Part shown: positions 1 to 9,895 of the stretch, one piece after another
Layout: every line of letters begins with the position of its first letter
Position numbering within the stretch: position 1 is the first letter of the stretch
Origin: Hemicentrotus pulcherrimus
Taxonomy: Eukaryota; Echinodermata; Echinoidea; Camarodonta; Strongylocentrotidae
Length of the DNA: 23,628 nucleotides
Reading direction: 5' to 3'
Assembly (NCBI GenBank): GCA_003118195.1
Contig: BEXV01002561.1
Span: forward strand, 25,512-49,139
The notes under the pieces: model-generated
Seen by the model: only the letters and a program-made list of their open reading frames with translations
The model's database searches: none
Told to the model about the DNA's origin: nothing
Translations under genes and position numbers: made by a program

Positions 1-37
1 GGGGGGGGGGGTTCTCGCATGGATATTACACTGGCAC

Positions 38-226
38 TCATGCTGGTAGTTTCCACAAAATGAAACGAAGTGCACGTCTTTGGATCTTCTCTAGTTGGTC
101 TATTTGATTCTGCTTGTTGGGGTTCCATACCGAAGCATACTCTAGCTGGGACCGTACGAGCGAGATGTATGCCATTTTTTTCACATCTGTTGGACATTGT
201 CTCCCAAGATTTCTCCGAATGAATGC
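38..226 (-). pseudogene. non-LTR retrotransposon ORF2 fragment (region just after reverse transcriptase), decayed
   Basis: Reading the minus strand from 226 to a stop at 38-40 gives 62 residues. They contain, in order, AFIRRNLGRQCP, then ISLVRSQLEYASVWNP, then IDQLEKIQRRALRFI. The pattern LRRNL-CP, LVR-LEYAS-VW-P and LEK-QRRA-RF is the well-known conserved block after the reverse transcriptase of CR1/Jockey-type LINEs. A stop codon sits directly before the first residue (227-229). After RFI the frame that would continue the usual pattern (a C-G-N-Y-like motif) is in a different phase, so there is a frameshift near 52-60. The piece is therefore a dead 5'-truncated copy that may continue left of the window. 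It is not part of a host gene. The family assignment within LINEs is inferred from motif memory only. Confidence 0.8.
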
Positions 227-1336
227 TTACATCAGCAACAATAATAATTATTATAAATCTCCAAAATTGGAAGAAAATTTTTTTTATTTTTTAATAAGTT
301 GGGATATATCATTATAGATCGAGAAGACTCGCGAGGTTTCTGGACAATATTGTGAATAAGAATGTGAGATCAGTGAGCCGGTTTTCAAAGACTATAAATT
401 TGGGCCTGCGAGTCGGAGCCTTAAAATGTTGTATACAGTATAGTCAGTATCCCGCTTGACAATGACGTATTAAAATGATTCATATAAGACATTCAATAGG
501 ACATTGAAATCATCCTCAGTGAGATAGTTTTTTGAGAATTGTTCCTATTGTGTTCATTGTTATTAAAAAGTGTCTCCCCTCAAAAAAGAAAATGTCAATT
601 TATTTTCTACGTCAACATAAAAAGAAAATCATGATACAATGTTCAATACAAACATGCGATTTTAGAGGTGGGAGGACCATGTAAAGCGCTTACTTGGCTT
701 GTTAAAATACATAACAATACATAATTTACACCCTAAAACTCAAGATGACGAAGAAGCAAATATTTATTTTTAAAAAGGAAGATAAGGAAATTAGAAAAAA
801 AGAAGAATCTTCGCTCTATCGACGTGGCAGCCCGTACCCCCCCCCCCCAAGTAAGGATCCAGACAAGTCCAAGTCTCGTGAAAATAACCCCTCCGAGAGT
901 AATTGTTCCCACTGATAAAACCCACTAATAGAAGAGGGCGTGGACAATCTTGTAAAGTAGGGGAAAGTCCCTTCAAAAGTTCAATGCGATGCGAGAAAGC
1001 GAAAGGGCTGTTGCGTAATTATTAGTCTGCAAATCATTGCGTTATTTGTGAATTTCAAGCGATGTGTAACTATCCGGATAAAATTTATGAAAAATCACTG
1101 GTACAATATCAAGCAGTACACTGTTATTATCTTTATCTTGTGATGACCTTGTAATACCAAGTTTGGTACCTGCAAAAAGAGAAGGACAAAAGGGAAAAGG
1201 AAAATTGAATTAATGTAGTTATTCTGAGACTACAGACAAAGTAAATTTTGAACTTTAAAGATTTGTAAAGCGCGCAATTTGTTATTTATACACGATGAAT
1301 CAATGATGCGTGCACATAATTTTTTCATTATCTGAG
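227..1336. other. upstream non-coding region of the FAM174 gene
   Basis: I see no convincing exon on either strand. The stretch is AT-rich, with a run of 12 C at 837-848 and scattered A-rich runs. The short open frames here lack codon-like composition and have no recognisable motifs. It presumably holds distal regulatory DNA of the plus-strand gene that follows. Confidence 0.5.
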
Positions 1337-1400
1337 CTATATATCCTCTCGAGTAAAAGCGCGCACGAACCATCCGCGGGTGCTGTTTTAATATACGTGT
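1337..1400 (+). promoter_or_regulatory. possible core promoter of the FAM174 gene
   Basis: A TATA-like string CTATATATCC lies at 1337-1346, about 140 bases before the chosen ATG. It is followed by a short locally GC-rich stretch (GCGCGCACGAACC, then CCGCGGG). A start site near 1365-1400 would give a 5' leader of roughly 90-120 bases. This rests on position and motif only; no initiator element was identified. Confidence 0.3.
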
Positions 1401-1485
1401 GTACTTATACGTCGACGTGGATTTTTACATTGGACGAATTAGGAACCGTCAAAAAATATTGGATTTTCTACTCTATTTAGCTAAA

Positions 1486-3290
1486 ATGGGGGACAGAATA
1501 ATGTCAAACGCTTTCAGGAGAGTAACGTTTCTCTTCTACACAAACATTTCAAAACTTTTTAGCGCACTGCTTTATTTCATAATTGGAATTTTAAGTTGGC
1601 AGCTGGACCTGGCGTTAGCGGCTGATCCCGAACCTCCCCTTGCTCTCGGCCCCGGACAAGCTGGCAGTGGCACAACCAAGAGACCATCGAGCACCAGCAG
1701 CGGCCTAAGCCCAACTACAGCAAAATCGGTGATAGCTCCTGGTACAAACGATACTTCGTCACATGATAATGAACAATTTGAGTTTGGCGACGTATTGTAC
1801 GACAAAAGCATGTTAAGAAGGAGTTTCTTTGTGCTTATTGGATTTACCTGTTTAGCTGTTGTGTTTTTTGCAGTTAGATGGTTCAGGTGAGAATTTGTTC
1901 ATTTTGACTTTGACAGTGTCTCCATGATTGATATTTCCTTCTTAGTCTACTTGAAACTGAAAGTTGAAACTTGACACAGTTGAAGAGTTTCCCAGCCCAG
2001 TTGTTTTTAGTTTTACTAAAATTTTAGTTAAGATATATTGACTGCTATGAGAATGATGTGAGGCATCGCCATTTCTATAGGCTCAAGAGGACGTTGCATC
2101 CGGCATCCTGCTATAACTTGAGACATACATGTACAGTGTAGCAGGATATAACATCCCAGAGATCTCTCACGAGAGCCAGAAACAGCTGTTTCAAATATTA
2201 ATGCAATCCATATCTTTTATATAGGTACGGTATACCAAATTCACAACAAAATCTACAAGAATTCTTACCTTTTCTTTTTCTTGAGTAAAGACTGGTTAAA
2301 ACATCACAGAAAATCTGAGACATTATCAGTAAATCTGTGTGGGAAAGTTGCCTGAAAAATGCTGAATGTCACGATCATTCGGGAATCGCACACACACTGC
2401 ACAAAGGAACTTTTTACACATAAACCAATTGGGATCTCAGCAAAATTCATTTATGCAGCCTATGCCTGTTTCTTGTGCAGAACCTACAATGAAGCAGCTT
2501 CATGCTGAATTCATTCAAGAAACTGGAGGTTAGTGGTTACGTGTGGTTGATGGGTGTCCCAACAGTCCTATGATCATTGTAGACCCTATGCATAAATTAT
2601 ATTAAAGAAGAAGTCTCACAAGAAAAAAATAAGCAGAACTTCAGAAGATCAGACTTTTTAATTGCTTGATTACAATGAAACACACTGTACATGTAAATTC
2701 CTCTGCATAACATTTTGTACTTTTTGAGCTCTCTTTGTTCTTCCAGAACATTGATTTATTTTTGACTTTTGATGCTCTCCTCAAATATAGGACTTTGGTG
2801 AAGCCAGAATCAGTCTACGCATGGACCTTATTTTCGGTCTATTCATAGATGTACATGTAGTCGAAGTCATCCTGTTTGAAGTGCTGAATAAGATTAAGAT
2901 CATTATTTAGGACTGCATATTTGGAAGTCATGTACTATTTCATTTAATATCTTAACCTTTGATTTAAATCCACTCTATCTAATTGTCGAAAAAAGATCAC
3001 TAAATTCTGTGTAATATTAGTAAAACAGGGTTTTTACCTTTACCTTTACCTGAAATTCTGGAAGAATGCTGTGTTCTCAGCAGTCAGGCTTCCGGTTCAA
3101 TTTTATTTTCTTCCTTTTAAATTTTAATTGTCCCTTTATATACATGTATTATTTTCACAGATCGAGAGGAAAGAGAAAGTCAAAGAAGTATGGTGTCCTG
3201 GCCACGCGTTCATCAGACATGGAATTAAGACCCCTCGATCAGGAGGACGATGAGGAGGACATGACAGTCTTCGATGTCAACTCCAAATAG
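1486..3290 (+). CDS. FAM174-family single-pass membrane protein (two coding exons, 1486-1886 and 3161-3290)
   Basis: Joining 1486-1886 to 3161-3290 gives a complete 176-residue protein. The ATG at 1486 is the first in its open frame and has a good context (A at -3, G at +4); a second ATG is at 1501. Residues about 22-46 are a hydrophobic signal peptide ending LALA. A Pro/Ser/Thr-rich lumenal region follows, with one N-glycosylation site (N88-D-T). The membrane helix is about 113-131 (FFVLIGFTCLAVVFFAV), followed by a basic stop-transfer segment RWFRSRGKRKSKK. The cytosolic tail has YGVLA, MELRPL and an acidic DQEDDEEDMTVFD end. The order of basic segment, YG-L, ME-PL and acidic (T/N)-(V/L)-F-(D/E) is the signature of vertebrate FAM174A/B, and the length is close to theirs (roughly 160-190). 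The splice site falls inside an Arg codon (AG|A). FAM174B has been linked to Golgi integrity; the role here is inferred from family only. I cannot say which paralogue it matches. Confidence 0.88.
1887..3160 (+). other. intron of the FAM174 gene
   Basis: The donor is GTGAGAAT at 1887 and the acceptor is TATTATTTTCACAG ending at 3160. The reading phase across the junction is 2 (AG|A = Arg), and the joined peptide matches the family, which supports both sites. The middle is occupied by a dispersed foldback repeat, listed separately. No other exon is evident inside. Confidence 0.85.
2030..2450 (-). repeat. dispersed foldback repeat, copy A (antisense to copy B at 21930-22370)
   Basis: The reverse complement of this segment aligns by eye with 21930-22370. 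Shared strings include TCTCAGATTTTCTGTGATG, then GGTAA-AATTCTTG, and a conserved ATTGGTTTA-GTGT block. The left part also folds on itself: GCATCC-GGCATCCTGCTATA near 2096-2115 faces TAGCAGGATATAACATC near 2139-2155. It looks like an old MITE-like or foldback element inserted in the FAM174 intron. Boundaries are approximate and no target-site duplication was identified. Confidence 0.7.
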
Positions 3291-3400
3291 TAAAATACTA
3301 CACAAAAATAAACACCTTTTCCTTTCACTTTCAAAAACAATGTGAAAGTGTTGTATGTAAAATAATCTATTGAATAAATAATTTGCCTTGGAGTAAACAA
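3291..3400 (+). promoter_or_regulatory. candidate FAM174 polyadenylation signals
   Basis: AATAAA occurs at 3307-3312 and again at 3373-3378, 17 and 83 bases after the stop codon. The second would give a short 3' UTR of about 110 bases. Other AATAAA motifs lie far downstream (for example 6288-6293), so a longer 3' UTR is also possible. The sequence alone cannot decide. Confidence 0.4.
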
Positions 3401-3920
3401 GATGCATGAAGCACTTTTCCCCAAAAAAGTATTTATATAATATGTACTTAGGTCATCTTTATAATCAGTTTACTCATTTGTAAAGTCCATATAAATGCAC
3501 ATGTATGCCTGATAAGGCCTAATGTTTTCGTTTGTATCCCGTAAAGTATAAAAGGAAATTTTATTTATTTCTTCTGGTTTTGAATTCCTCAATCGATAAT
3601 TGTCCAAATTTACTGCCCTGTCACTTTAATGTCTAGCTACATGTAGATGCAATCATATTTTAATGAAATGTTTATTTGTTGAGTGTTGACACATAATGAT
3701 AAATGCGGCTTTAGGTTCATATAAGTTTGTGCTCTGCATCAAAGCAAAGGTGCTTTTGCTTCTGGACTAAATTTTTACTTTTCTAAGATTTCATATTATA
3801 AACCCTAGATTAGAGTTACAGGGTCATGCACAAAATAATAATAATAAGCATACATGTACTTGCATTGTGTTACAAATTTCATAGTTTTGACATTTTATTT
3901 AAAATTTGAAATTGGATATT

Positions 3921-3953
3921 TACATGTACATGTACATGTACATGTACATGTAC
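3921..3953. repeat. ACATGT hexamer microsatellite
   Basis: A perfect run of the hexamer (TACATG)n spans these 33 bases. Because the unit is itself palindromic, the run can fold on itself at any register. A shorter interrupted run is at 4179-4202. Confidence 0.95.
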
Positions 3954-4479
3954 ACTGTATAACAAAATACTGTTCAGAAGAGTCATAGCCAATTCGGTGA
4001 ATATGTACATTTACTGGATTACATGTAAATCATACATTGGGTGTTGGTTATGATCAAGTATCATTTGCTAAGCTTTGAGTACCCAGAATTTGTCGAAATT
4101 TGACCTTCCATGCACTTCATCCTTAATTCCTGAGTTTTCACAGGGCCCCATACTTTGTTTATGACAAGTGTTTAAAGCTACATGTACATGTACGTACATG
4201 TACCAACACACTACAGTACTTCAGCCAATTATATGTAAAATAAGCCAAAACCACTGTGATATGAGTTTGATGTATCTCCAATGTATTGTTTATTTGTGTT
4301 ACATGTACATTGAAAATTTTGGTTTCCTGCAGGAAATGCATGTACACTGCTCTCAAAGTTGATACAGGCACTTTTGTTTCACAATTAAAAATATGATTGT
4401 TCTGTCTAAAAATCTGATTTGAAAGGATTATTTACATGTAATTGCATTTGTTTTGATCTACATTGTATTATACTGCATT

Positions 4480-4549
4480 TTTTCCATAAATACATTTTTC
4501 AAGAAAAAAAAACTTTTTCCATAAATACATTTTTGAAGAAAAAAAAACT
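4480..4549. repeat. 35-base tandem duplication
   Basis: Two adjacent copies of a segment containing TTTTTCCATAAATACATTTT followed by an A-run and ACT are offset by exactly 35 bases (CCATAAATAC at 4484 and 4519). They differ mainly at one base, CAAG versus GAAG. The duplication looks recent. Confidence 0.9.
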
Positions 4550-6183
4550 TTACTCCTGCATGTGTGTTTAAAGGTATGAACATGTACATGTAGTATAACA
4601 TACATTGTACATGAAATTCTGGACAAGAAAATTGGAGACATGATTGATTTGTCATTGTCATCCCTTTTGAACAAGAAAATATAATCCATCATATTTTGCG
4701 CCACCATTATCACATAATGATTTTAACATACGAATCATAAGTTCTATTCATTCTTGATTCTAGTTTCAAAGTGAAAGAGACCAAAAACATATTATGTGAG
4801 AATATTTCAGTTCATGTTATTCTTGGTTAGTTAAAATAGTAGAACAAAACATAGCTATGATGATGAATGATTTATTTATGAAAAACTCAAAGAAAGCTAC
4901 TGCACAGACAATGTACATGTGCATGTGTAGTACAAAAAGACAAATAATCTGAAATACACTGTAATCATAGTTGTGAGTTGCGAACATAAAGTTGGGACCA
5001 CTATCTCTCTCTGGCCAGTCTAAGCATCTACCGTAATGTGTTTTGTGTTGCTAATTTAACATGAAACTCATTAAATATGTAAATCACATTTAAAGTGCCA
5101 AAAACAGTTAATTCTCTGAGGGAAAGTGGTACACTGTTCCATGATTTCAAAGCAGCCCTTAGCTATAAAACATCTTTTTGGTAGATGAGAGTCTGAATTT
5201 GGGAACAATTAGTGTACATATTTAAGCATTTGATCAGCTTTTTGCCAGTATATTTGATTATTCATCTTATCAAGAAGATCTATTTTGCTATGTAGGACAT
5301 GTCTGCACTATGCAGTTTATGTAGTATCCAAGTTCATGCACAAAAATGTGTTGATGGTTATGAATGGCAGAGGTCCCCATGAAATTTGTAACATGTGATC
5401 AAGTGGTGTTATCAAGGCCGCTCTCACCAATGTTTATGCACAGATTTATGTACATGTAAATGAGCTTGAAGAGCACTTTTGTGCTGGTAGCCAGCGTAAC
5501 CATAAGTGTATTTTATTTTACTCCCATTCTTTTCTTTATTGATGATTTTTTTTATCGGTTAATCTTAAGAGATTTTTAAAGGAATAAAAAGTGTTATTTA
5601 CTGTGCAATTTGAGTTATTGCACAATGCTTCCATGTATATAAAACGTGCTTGTTTGATTGTGTTGTAAATTGCTCTCTGGATTGGATTTAGTGGCTTTGT
5701 GTTTTGTACAAATTTATTTCATGAATTTCTTCTAAAGATCAGTGCAATTTCATGTAAAGTTTAGTATTATCTTACATGTACATACTTGGTATGCTTGATA
5801 GGCCATTTCTTTTCCCCCTCTGTATGGGAATCTTGATTTACACTAAGGGAAGTGTTTGTTATTGTAATGTCTTGTTTAATGTCACAGTCTATACATCTTA
5901 CACAGTTTAACAATTTTGTCATGTTTATTTAATTATAAAATTTATTTTGTGTGTACAAGAGAAATGATTATTAAGTGATAAGCCAAAATAAGCTACAAGT
6001 ACCAAATACGTTTTCCTTTGTATCAAATTCTGTCAAAATGTAAAAAGTGTACAGTAGGTATGTGAACTACTGAAGATCAAGCAGTCCTTACTTTGTCATT
6101 TACATGTATGTAACTTTGTTGTTCTATCTGTATGCATTGTGCGAGGAATAGAGATATCATGCTGTACAGTACATGTAAATGAA

Positions 6184-6273
6184 GTACAGTGGAAACTCGT
6201 TATAACAAGGTCATTGGGACAATGGCAGTCACCTTGTTATATCAGAGCTATTTATAACGAGGCTCCACTGTAC
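6184..6273. mobile_element. 90-base palindromic MITE-like element with TACAGTGGA-type ends
   Basis: The ends GTACAGTGGAAACTCGTTATA (6184-6204) and its complement at 6253-6273 match in 19 of 21 positions. A second, inner pair, TATAACAAGGT at 6201-6211 and ACCTTGTTATA at 6231-6241, is a perfect inverted repeat. The element has no coding capacity and no clear target-site duplication. Elements reading CAGTGGAACCTCGTTATAACGAGG are widespread in invertebrate genomes, which is the basis for calling it mobile. Confidence 0.75.
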
Positions 6274-7046
6274 ATCTACGAGCAATCAATAAAGCCTGTA
6301 TGAACAAATAGTTTACAGAAACCAAGGCCTTGTTAGCCATAATGTGTAACAAGGTCTTAATTGTAAGACTAGACTGCACCTCGTGCTCTTCACTGTGTAC
6401 ACATACTGTACCTGCTCTTGCCAGAGATTGACAAGGTTAGGCTTGCACAGGCTGCAGGGCTTTATGAAAGTTTGTTTTTAGATGCGAAAGACAATAGGGT
6501 CTGTACCTGTAGTCTATAGGATATCAGTGTCCACACAATTTTTGTATGGGCAGTGTCATTATGTACACCCCTCACCCCTGTACCGTGATTAGACAATGTT
6601 TTATTAAACAATGTTTGGATAAATGAACAGGTCGCATAAACTTGTACTTATGTACAGTACATGTACCGGTATGTAATTGCAAAGGGCCTTACATGTAGAT
6701 GCTAATGTTAGAGATGTTTTAGAAGACTGCAATGAGCTGATGAGAATACTTTAACTTTGATAAGTTGAAATTGAAGTTAATTGATGTGAAATAGCATTAT
6801 ATACATGTAAGCTGATCAATGTTCATTCCATTAAGTTCATGACAAGTTTGTCTTAATTTTGTGTATTAAGTATTCTCTTTAAATATGTGTTGTACAATAT
6901 ACATGTATGGTCACTAAAAGAACACTCTTATTTCAAATATGTTCCTACTGTCGGTTAGTGTAGTTCTGTGATGTACATTTCAATGTATAATCTTCTTTCA
7001 TGTTCTTTGGGTAAGTGTAGAATGTGAGTATTGTTTTTTCACTGCA
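6274..7046. other. AT-rich non-coding stretch
   Basis: No gene is seen. It holds an AATAAA at 6288-6293, an imperfect inverted repeat at 6324-6335 and 6347-6358 (AAGGCCTTGTTA facing TAACAAGGTCTT, 11 of 12), and several TACATGTA motifs. Confidence 0.5.
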
Positions 7047-7223
7047 CAGGGAATAATTTTCCTGGTATCGCATCACAATTTTCTATGCATTTTTGCATGA
7101 CTGCTATACAAAATATCTTTTGTGTAGCAGTTTTCTTCCATAGAAATGTACAGAATTTCTTTTGAAATATTTATCCTTCAGCTGAAATTGCTAATCAAAA
7201 AAATTGAGGAAAATTATTCCCTG
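7047..7223. mobile_element. 177-base MITE with 17-base terminal inverted repeats and an inner hairpin
   Basis: CAGGGAATAATTTTCCT at 7047-7063 is the exact reverse complement of 7207-7223. In the centre, 7101-7113 and 7118-7130 form a second hairpin (CTGCTATACAAAA facing TTTTGTGTAGCAG, 12 of 13 paired, 4-base loop). There is no open frame. TGCA lies near both outer edges, which might be a target duplication, but it is interrupted on one side. Confidence 0.8.
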
Positions 7224-7327
7224 CTGCATAATTGATTTTTATTCACTGAAAGGTAAAATTACACATTTTTTTGCAAGATTTTTTTGAATTACTTGCAACA
7301 TTATGGCAATCCTCAGTAGAGATCTTG

Positions 7328-7457
7328 GCCCTGTTGCATAAAACTTTCCAATGTTGGTAACTTTGCCATCAATATTAACTACCATGGCAACAGCACTTGA
7401 CAGCCAATCATGGTTTCCATGGAAGCTACCACCAGTGGTGAGTTTTATGCAACAGGC
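7328..7457. mobile_element. 130-base MITE with ends CCTGTTGCATAAAACT
   Basis: CCTGTTGCATAAAACT at 7330-7345 is the exact reverse complement of 7441-7456. The inside has the pattern GTAACTTTGCCATC, then ACTACCATGGCAAC, then GCCAATCA. I recall this pattern as typical of a very common short element in sea urchin and related genomes, but I could not check that. It is non-coding and lies about 100 bases from the previous MITE. Confidence 0.8.
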
Positions 7458-8145
7458 TGTTTATTTATGTGTGATGTGCTATACACAATACATAATATAC
7501 ATGTAACCTGACCTTATTGTTCATTAGTAAAGCCCACATCCACATTATCTGTAAAGTAAAATGTACTGGTACAGTATATAGCCAGCTCAATGCTTATCGT
7601 ATACATGTAAATGTAGCATGGGTTTGAGGGTGAATAACTATCTTTAACATTTACAACCCTAATATTTCAACAATGATTTCTTTTGAAAATATGTGAACAT
7701 AGCTACTGCCCAAGGGAAACACAAAAAGTGGTCTTTGTAGTTTGTACCTCAGTTACATGTAACAATGAGAAACCACTGGAACACAAAATTGTGATCTTTG
7801 TAGACAGGTGGTCACTAAAGCAGGTTTAAAAATATATTAAAATACATTATCCGAACTTTTTAAGGCATGTTTAGCCCTAAAATGATAGTGATTTTGTTGT
7901 TTGTTTGGGGGTGGGGTTATTTTGTACATGCCCAATATTTGCAGATTAATAAAAAATCTAATTTCAATTTCTACAGTATTACTAAATTGGAATCAATCCT
8001 GTGTAAAATCCTTTATTCCATTTTCTTTATGTATAACTGTTTATGTCTTGTATATTGTTATTAAAGGAATTACACCAAGAAAAGTTTTGAATTAGTCCAT
8101 CATTTTCTTTTAAAGAATGTTTATTTGGATTGATGGGCATCTTTG
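7458..8145. other. AT-rich non-coding stretch
   Basis: I see no gene. A weak direct repeat stands out: ACACAAAAAGTGGTCTTTGTAG near 7720-7741 resembles ACACAAAATTGTGATCTTTGTAG near 7780-7802, each followed by a base change series that suggests an old duplication of about 60 bases. Confidence 0.4.
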
Positions 8146-8212
8146 TGATGGTGATGATGATAATGATTGTGATGGTGGTGATGATGATGATGATGATGCT
8201 GATGATTGATAG

Positions 8213-8268
<56 letters not shown>

Positions 8269-8431
8269 GTGATGATGATGGTGGTGATGATGATGATGAT
8301 GGTGATGATGATTGATAGCGATGATGATTATGGTGATGATTATGGTGATGATGATGGTGATGGTGATGATGATGATGATGATGATTGATAGTGATGATGA
8401 TGATGGTGGTGAATGGTGATGATGGATGATG
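8146..8431. repeat. (GAT)n triplet array
   Basis: About 285 bases are made almost entirely of GAT/GGT triplets. A pure ATG/GAT core runs about 8213-8268 (roughly 18 units). The flanks are interrupted by GGT, GCT and GATTGATAG variants, and the 16-base variant GATGATTGATAGTGAT recurs three times. That shows higher-order duplication of larger blocks. The open frames here (poly-Asp, poly-Met, poly-His/Ser) are artefacts of the repeat. Confidence 0.95.
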
Positions 8432-9360
8432 ATCCATATGAATAAGACTTTATCAAGCCATTTTGGGGTGATATCTTTTACATGTGAAAAATTAATGATG
8501 GTATCAGGAGTGAAGAAACAAGTATGAACCCAAATTTATTATGCCTTGCATCAGTACACATTAAATCTTTTTCTGCATACTAATGGATAGTGTACAATGA
8601 ATCTTCTAAATGTCTCGCTACAAAGTTTAGCAATTTTCTTACATGAGATGAACTATTACATGTACTCATCAAGCTACAGCAGTACCTATTAATGTTGATC
8701 AGTTGTTACATAATTGTATATTGAAACTTTTGTTTGTATGCACAAAGCCGCAAGGAAGTGAAAAGTGGTACATGGCAATTTGTGACCCTTTAAATTCTGG
8801 TATATTTTTTGTTAGCAAATTTGATAATTGATAATATGTGGTTTTCATGAAATATGAGAACAAGTTAAATAAAATAAGGTGAGAAGTACATGTATTTGTT
8901 TTTACTCTTGCCTATAAAATTTGTTTATCGCAAGGTCTTGGGATAAACTTCACATGTTACAACATTAAGTTAATACTCGAGCGAGATAAGGTTTTCTTGC
9001 TTCTTCTACGATGTGTGCTTATGATAAGGAGATTAAAACCCAACATAAATACATGTACATGTACTGGTATTATTGTATTGTATTGTGGTTCGATTGTTAA
9101 AAGGGGAATAAACAAGAATTTTCTGCCTTGTTATTTTGTCCACAAAAAAACAACAGAAAAAGCATGCCAATTACCTTGTAGGAATCATTTTGTACTGAAA
9201 ACAATAAAATTTGAATAATCCTTCTGTTTGAATTAAGTGACCAAATCACAGAAAGTAGATCAATATATAACACAAAAATATTTTAAAACTTATTCCACAT
9301 TTCCGCACATCACATCATAAAGGTAGGACCCTTAATTGTACCTCTATGCATTTCTTTGTC
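8432..9360. other. AT-rich non-coding stretch
   Basis: No exon or structured element was recognised. There are AATAAA-like motifs on the plus strand near 8868 and 9108, and a short ACATGTACATGTAC run near 9050-9063. It may be the distal 3' region of either convergent gene. Confidence 0.4.
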
Positions 9361-9895
9361 CAATGAGGCCCAGAGCCAAATCTTCGTTATATTCTTAATT
9401 TCTTTCTTTCACTTCTCTCTTCCTCTCCCTTTTACACTTCCCCTCTATATATTTGTTTATTTATACATTTGTATTATTATTTTCTTTCTGCCACTCCCCT
9501 CATTGCATCTCCTACTGCAAGTTTTTGTTGCTTGCTATCCTCTTTCTCTCTTCTGCTCCAACTCCCCTGCTTTTATGATCATCATATTTCTGTGATCAAT
9601 TTCATTTCTCCTATTTCCCTTTCCTTTTCTCTCCCCTCTAGACCAATAGTAATATATCCATCTCCGCTCCTTCCCTTCACGTACATATCCCTGCACTCTT
9701 CCACCATATCCCCCTTTATCATCTCCACCCTCACACTCTCTTCATCTCCCCCCCCCCCTTTCTGCCACTCTCTCTCTCCATCTTTCTCTTCTTATCTAAT
9801 ACACACACACTCTCTCTCTCTCTCTCTCTCTTTCTACCTCTCCCTCCTTTTTCTTCCACCCTTTTTAATCTCTCTCATTTCCAAATCCTGAAGAG
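9361..9895. repeat. pyrimidine-rich tract with (AC)n and (TC)n
   Basis: About 500 bases are strongly biased to C and T on the plus strand, made of CTC, TTTC and CCTT words. A short AC run (9801-9810) is joined directly to a (TC)10 run (9811-9830), and there is a C-run near 9750-9759. The 140-residue Ser/Pro/Leu-rich open frame across it is a by-product of this composition and is not a gene. Confidence 0.85.

Larger units (their letters stand above)
3401..6183. other. AT-rich non-coding stretch, FAM174 3' UTR or intergenic
   Basis: No protein-coding exon is visible on either strand. The stretch is marked by many copies of the palindromes TACATGTA and ACATGT, both single and in short runs (3921-3953, 4179-4202, 4580-4592 and others). 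The short open frames have no family motifs. It may be part of a long 3' UTR or spacer. Confidence 0.5.

Noticed and set aside
1..11. Run of 11 G at the window start
   Set aside because: It may be a sequencing or assembly edge effect; no biological meaning can be given to it.
1399..1485. Extension of the FAM174 protein upstream of the ATG at 1486
   Set aside because: The frame is open from 1399 but its first codon is GTG, and no ATG precedes 1486. The signal peptide fits a start at 1486 or 1501.
1572..1811. Minus-strand open frame of 79 codons
   Set aside because: It lies opposite the first FAM174 exon and is its shadow.
8146..8431. CRISPR-like or other spaced repeat array
   Set aside because: The units are contiguous triplets with no spacers, and the genome is animal. 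The 55-base array at 13306-13665 is also contiguous.
8027..8437. Poly-His/Ser, poly-Asp and poly-Met open frames
   Set aside because: They are translations of the GAT triplet array in different frames.
9469..9891. 140-residue Ser/Pro/Leu-rich open frame on the plus strand
   Set aside because: It is explained by the pyrimidine tract, which has few stop codons on this strand.
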